Assembly (NCBI GenBank): GCA_041397825.1
Contig: JAWKVX010000008.1
Coordinates: forward strand, 48,779 to 112,778
DNA length: 64,000 bases
DNA from: JANNSX01 sp041397825
GTDB taxonomy: Bacteria > Pseudomonadota > Alphaproteobacteria > Rhizobiales > Hyphomicrobiaceae
Direction of reading: 5' to 3'
The notes under the pieces are model-generated. The model had not been told where the DNA came from and made no database searches. It worked only from the letters and a program-made list of their open reading frames with translations. Positions 7,763 through 15,976 of this stretch are shown one piece after another (within the stretch, counting starts at the first letter, position 1; every line of letters starts with the position of its first letter). A program made the translations under genes and the position numbers.

Positions 7763-10492
7763 ATGTCCCGCAAGCCCCGCTCGAAAGCCCAGGCGCCGCT
7801 TCCCCCGCCGCCCGAAACCGCGGCCGGAACCCCGGCGCCACGGGGGTTCGGCGAGGCGCCGCAGGCGGGCGTTATCGACGCCGCCTCGCCATCGGCGACA
7901 CTGCAGGCGCTCCTTTCCCGTCCGGACGAGCGCACCGAATCGGCCAAGGCCATCCTCGCCCGCCAGCCAATGCTGGCGACCCACCCGCTCGTCTCCGGCG
8001 GCATGCCGATGTTCATGCCGCACCGTCCCCCCCGCCCGGAGAAATCAGAGGGCGGCCAGAGGCTCGTCCTCGCCTCCGATTTCGAACCGAGAGGCGACCA
8101 GCCCCAGGCGATCGCCGATCTGGTCGCGGGCGTGGACAAAATCGAGCACGACCAGGTGCTGCTCGGCGTCACGGGCTCCGGCAAGACTTTCACGATGGCG
8201 CAGGTGATCCACCGGACCCAGCGTCCGGCCCTCGTCCTCGCGCCGAACAAGACGCTCGCCGCACAGCTCTACGGCGAGTTCAAGAGCTTCTTCCCGGACA
8301 ATGCCGTCGAGTATTTCGTCTCCTACTACGACTACTATCAGCCCGAGGCCTATGTGCCCCGGACCGACACCTATATCGAGAAGGAAGCCTCCATCAACGA
8401 GCAGATCGACCGCATGCGGCATGCGGCGACGCGGGCCCTGCTCGAGCGCGACGACGTCGTTGTCGTCGCCTCGGTCTCCTGCATCTACGGCATCGGCTCG
8501 GTCGAGACCTACTCGGCCATGACCATGACGGTGCAGGCGAAGGAGCGCATCTCGCAGCGCCAGCTGCTTGCCGATTTCGTGGCACTGCACTACCGGCGCA
8601 ACGATCAGGCATTCGGTCGCGGTACCTTCCGGGTCCGTGGCGACACCGTCGATATCTGGCCGGCGCACATGGAGGATCGCGCCTGGCGCATCCAGCTGTT
8701 CGGCGACGAGATCGATTCCATTACCGAGCTCGATCCCCTGACCGGCGCCAAGACGATGGATCTGGCGCTGATCAAGCTCTACGCCAACTCGCACTATGTG
8801 ACGCCGAAGCCGACGCTCGACCAGGCGATCCGGCGCATCGAGATCGAGTTGCAGGAGCGCCTCGCGGAGCTGAAGGCCGCGGGCCGCCTGCTCGAAGCAC
8901 AGCGGCTCGAGCAGCGCACGCAGTTCGATATCGAGATGATGCAGGCGACCGGCTCCTGCGCCGGCATCGAGAACTATTCGCGGTATCTCACCGGCCGTAA
9001 TCCGGGCGAGCCGCCGCCGACGCTGTTCGAGTATCTGCCCGACAACGCCCTCGTCTTTGTCGACGAAAGCCATGTGACGGTGCCTCAACTCGGCGGCATG
9101 TTCCGTGGGGACTACCGGCGCAAGGCGACACTCGCCGAGTTCGGCTTCCGCCTCCCTTCCTGCATGGACAATCGCCCGCTCCGCTTTGAGGAATGGAATG
9201 CGATGCGGCCACAAACGGTCTATGTCTCGGCGACGCCCGGCCGCTGGGAGCTCGAGCAGACCGGCGGCGTCTTCACCGAGCAGGTCATCCGCCCGACGGG
9301 CCTCACCGATCCGCCCGTGGAGATCCGACCGGCCAAATCCCAGGTGGATGATCTGGTCGACGAGGTGAAGCAGGTGGCCCTCAAGGGTTACCGCGCCCTG
9401 GTGACGACGCTGACCAAACGCATGGCCGAGGACCTGACGGAGTACATGCACGAGCAGGGCATCCGTGTCCGCTACATGCATTCGGATGTCGAGACGCTCG
9501 AACGCATCGAGATCATCCGCGATCTCCGCCTCGGCGCGTTCGACGTGCTGATCGGCATCAACCTCCTGCGTGAGGGCCTCGACATCCCCGAATGCGCGCT
9601 GGTCGCCATCCTCGACGCCGACAAGGAAGGCTTCCTCCGCTCGGAGACCTCGCTCGTGCAGACGATCGGCCGGGCCGCCCGCAATGTCGACGGCAAGGTG
9701 ATCCTCTACGCCGAGGGCATGACAGGCTCGATGGAGCGCGCCATCGCCGAGACCAACCGGCGGCGCGAGAAGCAGCAGGCCTACAATGCCGAGCACGGCA
9801 TCACGCCGGAGAGTGTGAAGAAGGGCATCGCCGACGTCATGGGCTCGATCTACGAGCAGGATTATGTGACGGTCGACGCCGGGCTCGCCGAGGGCAAGGA
9901 GGGAACGCTCGCCGGGCACAATCTCGAGGCGGTTCTGGCCGACATGGAGAAGCGCATGAAAGCCGCCGCGGCCGACCTCGAGTTCGAGGAGGCGGCACGG
10001 CTGCGCGACGAGATCCAGCGCCTGAAGCAGGTGCAGCTCGCCCTGCTCGACGATCCCCTCGCGCGTCAGGAGGCGGTCGAGGATCGCGCCGGGAAATTTG
10101 GTGCAGGCGGCCGTCCCGGCGAGGCGAAGGGCGCGCGGCTCTCACGTCCAGGCCGGGGCAAAGCCGATCGGGAGGGGTCCCACATCCGCGACGGCTACGA
10201 GCCCGTGCAGCCGACCTATGCGCAATCGACCTCGCGCGTCCGTCAGCCCGACATCGACGACATGGGCCCGGGCACCGATCGGGTGGTGCCGCGCGCCAAA
10301 GCCGGGGCCTACGGGGAGAATATTCGCGGACCGCACAAGCCGTCGCTCGAGGAGATGGGGCCACACGCCGAGCAGCCGTTGCCGTCGGGCGCTCGACCGC
10401 CCCGCCCTGCCCGCGGCCCGAGCTCCGACGATCCGGCCAAGACCAAGGGCCGCCGTGGACGGCCGAGGAAAACCGGACGGCCCGGCGCGTAG
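7763..10492 (+). CDS. uvrB: Excinuclease ABC subunit B (UvrB), extended form
   Basis: DNA-damage-recognition helicase subunit of nucleotide excision repair. It binds UvrA, verifies the lesion by threading one strand behind its beta-hairpin, and recruits UvrC. The protein is 909 residues from ATG 7763, against about 670 in E. coli; an in-frame GTG at 7679 would add 28 residues but lies inside a hairpin. An N-terminal Pro-rich extension of about 90 residues precedes the usual core: Walker A GVTGSGKTFTMA, the hairpin region YYDYYQPEAYVP, DEXD-type FVDESHVT and helicase motif VI QTIGRAARN. The UVR coiled-coil (LEFEEAARLRDEI) is followed by a basic tail of about 150 residues with two similar motifs, DIDDMGPG and SLEEMGPH. 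No alphaproteobacterial SOS box (GTTC-N7-GTTC) was seen upstream. Confidence 0.97.
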   Translation: MSRKPRSKAQAPLPPPPETAAGTPAPRGFGEAPQAGVIDAASPSATLQALLSRPDERTESAKAILARQPMLATHPLVSGGMPMFMPHRPPRPEKSEGGQRLVLASDFEPRGDQPQAIADLVAGVDKIEHDQVLLGVTGSGKTFTMAQVIHRTQRPALVLAPNKTLAAQLYGEFKSFFPDNAVEYFVSYYDYYQPEAYVPRTDTYIEKEASINEQIDRMRHAATRALLERDDVVVVASVSCIYGIGSVETYSAMTMTVQAKERISQRQLLADFVALHYRRNDQAFGRGTFRVRGDTVDIWPAHMEDRAWRIQLFGDEIDSITELDPLTGAKTMDLALIKLYANSHYVTPKPTLDQAIRRIEIELQERLAELKAAGRLLEAQRLEQRTQFDIEMMQATGSCAGIENYSRYLTGRNPGEPPPTLFEYLPDNALVFVDESHVTVPQLGGMFRGDYRRKATLAEFGFRLPSCMDNRPLRFEEWNAMRPQTVYVSATPGRWELEQTGGVFTEQVIRPTGLTDPPVEIRPAKSQVDDLVDEVKQVALKGYRALVTTLTKRMAEDLTEYMHEQGIRVRYMHSDVETLERIEIIRDLRLGAFDVLIGINLLREGLDIPECALVAILDADKEGFLRSETSLVQTIGRAARNVDGKVILYAEGMTGSMERAIAETNRRREKQQAYNAEHGITPESVKKGIADVMGSIYEQDYVTVDAGLAEGKEGTLAGHNLEAVLADMEKRMKAAAADLEFEEAARLRDEIQRLKQVQLALLDDPLARQEAVEDRAGKFGAGGRPGEAKGARLSRPGRGKADREGSHIRDGYEPVQPTYAQSTSRVRQPDIDDMGPGTDRVVPRAKAGAYGENIRGPHKPSLEEMGPHAEQPLPSGARPPRPARGPSSDDPAKTKGRRGRPRKTGRPGA

Positions 10493-10603
10493 GTCGAGGT
10501 GTGGCTGCTTCGAGGCCCCGACGAGACGGCGCGTGTCGCTCCGTCACGAGGCGGAAGGCTGGAATGCCGACAGACTTGATGCTTGGCTCGAAAGGAGCGA
10601 CCG

Positions 10604-11236
10604 ATGTCCCTCACCTTTTACACCAATCCCATGTCGCGAGGCCGCATCGTCCGCTGGATGCTCGAGGAGGTCGGCCAACCCTACGAGACGGTGCTGCTCG
10701 ACTGGGGCACGACCATGAAGGCGCCCGAGTATCTCGCCATCAATCCGATGGGCAAGGTGCCGGCCGTCACGCATGGCGACACGGTGGTGACCGAGGCCGC
10801 CGCGATTTGCGCCTATCTGGCGGATGCCTTCCCCGAGGCGGGCCTGGCGCCGCCCCACGGACATCCTGATCGCGGCCCCTACTATCGCTGGCTCTTCTTC
10901 GGGGCGGGGCCGGTCGAGGCGGCGGCATCGAACAAGGCGCTTGGCGTCGAGGTCCCGCCGGAGCGCCGGGGCATGGTCGGCTACGGCACCCTCGAGGCGG
11001 TGACGAAGGCGCTCGAAGGTGCCGTGACAAGAGGCGCCTATCTCGCGGGCGATCGCTTCTCGGCCGCCGATCTCTACGTCGGCGCCGAGCTCGGCTGGCT
11101 GATGCAATTCGGCGTCATCGAGAAGCGGCCGGCGTTCGTGACCTATACGGATCATCTCCTCGCCCGGCCCGCGGCCAAGCGGGCCGCGGCCATCGACGAT
11201 GCCCTGATCCCCGAGCGCCCTTCCGCACCCGCCTGA
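10604..11236 (+). CDS. Glutathione S-transferase family protein
   Basis: A 210-residue soluble GST. Residues 1-75 are the thioredoxin-like glutathione-binding domain (LTFYTNPMSRGRIVRWML, with NPMGKVPAV holding the cis-Pro and TEAAAICAYL the Glu/Ser-type glutathione contact). The remainder is the all-helical domain, which contains the conserved N-capping region DRFSAADLYVG. ATG 10604 was chosen because AAAGGAG lies about 7 bases upstream; an upstream in-frame start at 10583 would lie before that site. It is separated from uvrB by 111 bases. By family it conjugates or reduces electrophiles with glutathione; the substrate is unknown. Confidence 0.93.
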   Translation: MSLTFYTNPMSRGRIVRWMLEEVGQPYETVLLDWGTTMKAPEYLAINPMGKVPAVTHGDTVVTEAAAICAYLADAFPEAGLAPPHGHPDRGPYYRWLFFGAGPVEAAASNKALGVEVPPERRGMVGYGTLEAVTKALEGAVTRGAYLAGDRFSAADLYVGAELGWLMQFGVIEKRPAFVTYTDHLLARPAAKRAAAIDDALIPERPSAPA

Positions 11237-11243
11237 GCCAGCC

Positions 11244-11864
11244 TCAGTTGCCGGACACTTTCATGGCCCGCAGCGCCTGCTGGATCAGCGGCTGCGCCTT
11301 GAGACGCGACCGCTCCGACCGGTCAAAGGCGGCGTGCTTGCGATAGCACGCGGCCTGCTCCTTCGCCAGCATCTGGGCGACGCGCTCCGCCAGACCGTCG
11401 CAGGTCGACGCGCGCAGCGCCCGCACCTTCGCCTGCAGGGTGCCGAGGCAACCGATCCAGAGCGATTTGTGGGTCTCCTCGTGCCGTCGGACGAAGGCAT
11501 AGAACGACTTCCATGCCGACCGCACCCGCTTCGAGGCGTCGGGCAGGTCCTGCGCCGCGGGCAGGGTAATCGTGAACTTGATGCCGACGGTATACCTGGG
11601 AATCCGGCAACCCTTGCCCGTGACGACCTGACCGGCCTGCGAGATCTCGCTGTTGGTTACGGCGTAGGCGCCCTCCCCGTTCACGGTCGGGCCGTGCAGG
11701 TGCAGGTTGCGCATCAGCTCGAGCGCCGTCGTGCCGTTGACGGGATAGTACTGGTAGTCGACCGCCACGCGCGGCCCCGCGACACCCGGCCCGGCGCCAA
11801 GTCCTATTCCGGCAAGGGCCAGCACGATCAACCCCGATAACCGCCGCAGCAGGATGCTCGACAT
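11244..11864 (-). CDS. DUF922 secreted Zn-dependent protease-like protein
   Basis: A 206-residue exported protein. A signal peptide (basic SSILLRRLS, hydrophobic GLIVLALAGIGLG, then VAG) covers about residues 1-30. The mature part has the DUF922 pattern: YYPVNGTTALEL near the start of the domain and HEETH at 128-132, a zincin-like metal-binding motif, followed by a helical region with paired cysteines (IGCLG, STCDGL, AACYRK). The family is predicted, not proven, to be a secreted zinc protease. ATG 11864 begins the signal peptide; the longer frame to 11921 would put 19 hydrophilic residues before it. The gene converges on the GST gene (7-base gap) and is divergent from the OmpA-family gene. 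Confidence 0.82.
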   Translation of the reverse strand: MSSILLRRLSGLIVLALAGIGLGAGPGVAGPRVAVDYQYYPVNGTTALELMRNLHLHGPTVNGEGAYAVTNSEISQAGQVVTGKGCRIPRYTVGIKFTITLPAAQDLPDASKRVRSAWKSFYAFVRRHEETHKSLWIGCLGTLQAKVRALRASTCDGLAERVAQMLAKEQAACYRKHAAFDRSERSRLKAQPLIQQALRAMKVSGN

Positions 11865-12093
11865 TCCCGGTCTCCATTGGCTTTCGGGCGCCGAGCCTAC
11901 CGTTACCGCGTCTACTGACAAGCGAATTCATGCTGACGGCCCGGAAGGCCTGTCGGGCCAGGCCACCCTTGGCCGGGGATCCCGCCCCATCTGCCCCGCT
12001 CACGCCGCATTCATGTTGTGTGCCTCATCCTCGAACCCTGAGCGGCTGCCTCCATCGGCTGCCCAATCGTCGGTCTCGCCCTGGGAGGGCCAA

Positions 12094-14202
12094 ATGACAA
12101 TCCGCCTTTCGATCCCGCTACGTATGATCGGGCTCGCGCTCGCGCTGGGCGTTGCGGAACCGGTGCTCGCGCAAAGCCTGTCTCCGGACGCTGCGGCCAT
12201 CGTATCCGACACGCGCTCGAGCCCCGAGCTTTCCGACAAGCAGTTGCGCCAGCGCCTGCAGACGCTGCGGACCGCACTCGATCAGACCGACCTCAGCGAA
12301 GAGCTTCGCAAGGAGCTCCGGAGCCTGCTGCGCGCCGATCGCGCCGAGCAGGACGCACGCAGCGCAACCGCCGACGCGGGAGCAGCCGCACCTGACACGA
12401 CCGAGGTGACCTCCCCCGACACGGGCACGAGCGCCGGCTCGACAACGCTCGATGCGGCGGGCGGCGGCACCGCGTCCGCTACGATCGACACCATCGTGTC
12501 GACGACCAGCCCGAGCAGCGATCTCTCGGACGAGGCTCTCCAGGGTCGTCTGGCCGAGATCGACGCTGGTCTTGCCCAGGGCGATCTGCCCCGTGCGCTT
12601 CGCCGCCAGCTGGCCAGCCTGCAGGCGGCCGATCAGGCCGAGATCGAGCGCCGCCGTGCCGCCGTCACACAGGAGCAGACCTCGGCTGGCGAGGAGGAAC
12701 CGCTCGTGGCAGCCGCTTCCCCCGACGATGAGCCGGCCCCGTCATCGGCCAGCATCGCCACATCGGAACCCGATGCCGCTGCCGAGCCTGCGGCCAGCCC
12801 GAGCAAGACCAGTGGTAATCTCCTCGGCGACGCCCGAGCGCTTCTGAGCTCGAGCAGCAATCCCCGAACGCTGTCGACGAGCGACCTTCGCGAACGGCTG
12901 TCCGATGCCCGCCAGCTGCTCGCCAATCGCAAGTTGCCCGGCAATCTCCGCGGCAAGCTGACCGACCTTTCGGCCAAGCTGCGAAGTGAGATACGCCGTC
13001 GCGACGCGACGGCCGCCAACCAGGACAGCACCGCCACCACGACAGGCTCGGCGACCAGGAAACAGTCCATCGTCGTTGCCGACAATACGTCGGGCGGCCA
13101 GACCCTCACGCAGAAGAAGCGCGCGGGCACCCTGTCCGCCGCCGATCGCCAGGCCCTGACCTTCCTCAACGACAAGACCCGCGCCGAGCGGCTGCCCCGC
13201 GCCGAGTTGCGCAAGCGCCTCGACATCTATCGGGCCCTGCTCGCCTCCCGCCAGCTGTCGCCGCAGGTCGCGAAGGACTTGCGTGCCAAGCTCGCCCGCG
13301 AGCGTACGCTGCTGCGCGAGAAGGTCACCGTCGAGGAGGTCCAGACGACGAAGGCGAAGTCGAAGAGCAATCGTGCCGCTCCGAAGGTCGTGATGCGCGA
13401 GCCCACCACCAATGAGGCACCGCGCCTCGCCACCGATCGCCGCCGGGCGACCGAGCTCAACGAGGTGCAGCTCAACCGCCGTATCAAGGCCTTCCGCGTG
13501 CTCAATCGGAGCGACCGGACCTCGGCGGCGGAACGGGCCGCCTATCGCGAGAAGCTCAGGGCCGATCGTGCCGAGCTGCGTCGACGGCTGCTCGAGGATA
13601 AGCGCCGGCGGGCGGCGGCAGCGCGAAGGGCACCGCGACTGACCGTCGACGTCGACCTCGGCCGCAATGCCGGCGTCACGCTGTGGGCCGCGGAGGCTGG
13701 CGACGAGGAGATCGAGCGGCAGTTGACCGCCCGCCCGGTCAGGCGTCTGCGCCAACGATACTCCCGGCGGATCATCCTCGCCGATCCGGAGCCGATCGTC
13801 ACACGCGAGGAGGTCCGGGACAGTCTGCCGAGCGTCGAGATCGACACCATCAATTTCGGCTTCAACGAGAGCTTTGTCGGCGAGGAGGAGATCGCCGCAC
13901 TCGACCGGATCGGCTCCATCCTGGAGCGCATTCTCTCCGATCACCCCGACGAGGTGTTCCTGATCGAGGGACATACCGATGCGGTCGGCTCGGACGAGTA
14001 CAATCTCAGGCTCTCGCGCGAGCGGGCCCGCGCCGTGAAGGAGGCCCTGGTCGACTACTACGCCATCTCGCCGGACAGCCTGTCCGTCGTCGGCCTCGGC
14101 GAGCGCTACTTGAAGATCCCGACCCTCGAGCCCGAGGAGGAGAACCGTCGCGTCACCGTTCGCCGCCTGACGCCGCTCCTCTCGGAGTACGATCCGTACT
14201 GA
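12094..14202 (+). CDS. OmpA-family protein with five helical repeats
   Basis: A 702-residue envelope protein. The signal peptide (MTIRLSIPLRMIGLALALG, cleaved near VLAQS) follows a good ribosome-binding site, GGGAGGG at 12082-12088. Between residues about 43 and 505 are five copies of a charged unit of about 40 residues with the pattern L-x2-RL-x3-R-x-LL, separated by Ser/Thr/Ala-rich linkers. The C-terminal domain (about 585-695) is the peptidoglycan-binding OmpA domain: TINFGFNES, FLIEGHTDAVGS (the Asp that contacts diaminopimelate), NLRLSRERA and VVGLGERY. No beta-barrel is evident, so this looks like a periplasmic peptidoglycan-associated protein. A bidirectional terminator-like hairpin follows. 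Confidence 0.92.
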   Translation: MTIRLSIPLRMIGLALALGVAEPVLAQSLSPDAAAIVSDTRSSPELSDKQLRQRLQTLRTALDQTDLSEELRKELRSLLRADRAEQDARSATADAGAAAPDTTEVTSPDTGTSAGSTTLDAAGGGTASATIDTIVSTTSPSSDLSDEALQGRLAEIDAGLAQGDLPRALRRQLASLQAADQAEIERRRAAVTQEQTSAGEEEPLVAAASPDDEPAPSSASIATSEPDAAAEPAASPSKTSGNLLGDARALLSSSSNPRTLSTSDLRERLSDARQLLANRKLPGNLRGKLTDLSAKLRSEIRRRDATAANQDSTATTTGSATRKQSIVVADNTSGGQTLTQKKRAGTLSAADRQALTFLNDKTRAERLPRAELRKRLDIYRALLASRQLSPQVAKDLRAKLARERTLLREKVTVEEVQTTKAKSKSNRAAPKVVMREPTTNEAPRLATDRRRATELNEVQLNRRIKAFRVLNRSDRTSAAERAAYREKLRADRAELRRRLLEDKRRRAAAARRAPRLTVDVDLGRNAGVTLWAAEAGDEEIERQLTARPVRRLRQRYSRRIILADPEPIVTREEVRDSLPSVEIDTINFGFNESFVGEEEIAALDRIGSILERILSDHPDEVFLIEGHTDAVGSDEYNLRLSRERARAVKEALVDYYAISPDSLSVVGLGERYLKIPTLEPEEENRRVTVRRLTPLLSEYDPY
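12220..13612 (+). repeat. Five degenerate ~40-codon repeats inside the OmpA-family gene
   Basis: Copies lie at about 12220-12357, 12514-12657, 12859-13005, 13188-13323 and 13444-13612. Each encodes an Arg/Leu-rich amphipathic unit, for example LRQRLQTLRTALDQ, LQGRLAEIDAGLAQ, LRERLSDARQLLAN, LRKRLDIYRALLAS and LNRRIKAFRVLNRS. The second half of each unit is L-R-x2-L-x2-L-R-x-R-x2-E. Spacing is irregular, so this is old divergence rather than fresh slippage. Confidence 0.8.
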
Positions 14203-14227
14203 GCCCCGGGCCGGACATCAACGGACC

Positions 14228-14257
14228 GCGCGCCTCGGCCTGACCGCCGGGGCGCGC
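14228..14257. terminator. Bidirectional terminator-like hairpin
   Basis: A 12-bp stem (GCGCGCCTCGGC / GCCGGGGCGCGC, one G-U pair on the plus-strand RNA) with loop CTGACC, followed by TGTCGTTT. It sits in the 74-base gap between the convergent OmpA-family and deacetylase genes. Confidence 0.6.
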
Positions 14258-14276
14258 TGTCGTTTGGGGATGTGCC

Positions 14277-15161
14277 CTATTGCACGCGAGCCGCGATGGC
14301 GCCGATCGGCTCGAAGCGGAACTCGGCGAGCAGCTGTCTAAGCTTCCGTCGCATCGCCGTGCCGCGCCCATGCCCCTGGGACAGCGCATTCTTGAGGAGC
14401 CGCAGCCGCACCCCGGCCGACAGCGGCGCCTCCACAAAGCCGATCCGCGGATAGCCCTCCTGGAACTCATGGGGATGAAAATAGGTCACGGCCGGCCGTC
14501 CCTCGTCGTCGCAGCGCCGGATCGCCCGTCGCGTCACCGCATAGGGAAAATGCCGGACATAGCCACCGCCGGCTGCAGGCACGGCCCTGCCGCGCACATC
14601 CACGGCCGTCAGCGGCACCTCGACGAGGCCGCTCTCGAGCCGCCAGGCCCGGCGCGGGGCATCGGCGATGCCGTAGCGTCGCCCGGCGATCGGGAAGATC
14701 GAGCTGTCATAGGCGAATCCGAGGTCATGCAACACATCGAGCGCCCATAGCGACGCGTTGACGATCGAGAAGGCCGGCGCCCGGTGACCTTTGACACCGG
14801 TGCCGGCCGCATCCTCGATCGCAGCCATACCGCGGGCGATCTCGGCCTTGAACTCACCCGGCGTCATGCGCGTGACATAGTGATGCTCGTCACCGTGCAG
14901 AGCCAGCTCATGACCCTCGGCGGCGATCCGGCGGACGAGGTCCGGGAATCTGCGCGCGATGTTTCCGAGCGTGAAGAAGGTGCCCTTGACGCCTGTCTCC
15001 GCCAGCGTCTCGAGGATCCACTCGGTGTTGCGCTCCGCCTCCTCGGTCGGCGCCAGTTGCCGGCCGAGAAAGTCCTTGGCGACGATCTGATAGTAGCACT
15101 CGATGTCGAAGGACAGGCCGTGGCTGAAGCGATGTTCCTGGCTTTCGGTCACCGCAGTCAC
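14277..15161 (-). CDS. Polysaccharide deacetylase (DUF3473-type, exopolysaccharide-locus family)
   Basis: A 294-residue carbohydrate esterase of the NodB-homology fold. Metal and catalytic positions are visible: SFDIECYY supplies the acidic pair near the N-terminus, ELALHGDEHH has the two metal-binding histidines, and KGHRAPAF is the conserved Arg-Ala-Pro motif. FHPHEF near the C-terminus is typical of the PEP-CTERM/exopolysaccharide-locus subfamily. No signal peptide is seen. The chosen start is GTG 15161, five bases after the upstream methyltransferase stop; no ATG precedes the conserved region. By family it removes N- or O-acetyl groups from an envelope or exported glycan. Co-transcription with the methyltransferase suggests joint glycan modification. 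Confidence 0.87.
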   Translation of the reverse strand: MTAVTESQEHRFSHGLSFDIECYYQIVAKDFLGRQLAPTEEAERNTEWILETLAETGVKGTFFTLGNIARRFPDLVRRIAAEGHELALHGDEHHYVTRMTPGEFKAEIARGMAAIEDAAGTGVKGHRAPAFSIVNASLWALDVLHDLGFAYDSSIFPIAGRRYGIADAPRRAWRLESGLVEVPLTAVDVRGRAVPAAGGGYVRHFPYAVTRRAIRRCDDEGRPAVTYFHPHEFQEGYPRIGFVEAPLSAGVRLRLLKNALSQGHGRGTAMRRKLRQLLAEFRFEPIGAIAARVQ

Positions 15162-15166
15162 AGTGG

Positions 15167-15829
15167 TCAGTCCCGATGGCTGCCGGTGACGAAATAGCCC
15201 GGTCCCATCGGCCGGATGTCGAGCTTGGTCAGGCCCGCCTTTGCGAACATGTCGCGGATCTCCCCATCGCGATAGAAGTGCACTGGGCAGTTGCGCAGGC
15301 CATAGCGCATCTTGCGGAGTGGCATGCGCACGAGCGTCGGCTTCGGGAACGATGCCATGGCCGTGCGTGCGACCTTGCCCATGCGTTGAATGAAGGCCGG
15401 CGCGTCTTCCACATAATCGAGCACGCCCATGGCAAAGGCCACGTCGAACGCTCGGCCCGTCTGCTGGTCGGCCCAGGCGACGAAATCGGCCTCGAGGAGC
15501 TCGACCCTGTCGGCCACGCCCGCGGCCCTGACACGCTCCTCGGCCATCTTCAACATCTCGGCGGAAAGCTCGATCCCCGTCACCAGCCCGCCCGCCTTGG
15601 CGATTTCCACACAATAGCGACCCGAGCCGCAGCCGATGTCGAGCACGCGCTTGCCTTTGGCGTCGCCAATCCCCTCGAGCGTATAGACGAAACGGTCGAA
15701 CATCGGCTTGCGGAAGACGCTGTTGAAGCGCCGCTCGAAGGCCGTCTCGCCCTCATAGTGGGAATCGAACAGCCGAGCCCGGTCGGTGAAGTAGGTCTTG
15801 ACCTCGGAGGTCTTTTGGATCGCCATCAT
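15167..15829 (-). CDS. Class I SAM-dependent methyltransferase
   Basis: A 220-residue Rossmann-fold methyltransferase. Motif I is VLDIGCGSGRYCVEIA (about residues 60-75), the acidic residue after strand 2 is in VTGIELS, and FDVAFAMGVLDYVED is the motif IV/V region. The substrate is unknown; similar proteins act on small molecules or sugar-linked substrates. The start ATG at 15829 has GGGAG six bases upstream. The deacetylase gene begins five bases downstream of its stop, so the two form one transcription unit. Confidence 0.9.
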   Translation of the reverse strand: MMAIQKTSEVKTYFTDRARLFDSHYEGETAFERRFNSVFRKPMFDRFVYTLEGIGDAKGKRVLDIGCGSGRYCVEIAKAGGLVTGIELSAEMLKMAEERVRAAGVADRVELLEADFVAWADQQTGRAFDVAFAMGVLDYVEDAPAFIQRMGKVARTAMASFPKPTLVRMPLRKMRYGLRNCPVHFYRDGEIRDMFAKAGLTKLDIRPMGPGYFVTGSHRD

Positions 15830-15976
15830 CTGGGTCTCCCTGGCGCATGTCGCCCGACCCTAGCGATGGCACGTGACGTCGGCAACTGCCGTGCAACAGA
15901 TGTCCAAGGCAGCTTTTGGCAGGGAGACCGCTTACGATCGAGCGCCCACCGGGTCCGACGTCCCGCCGTTCGCCCG

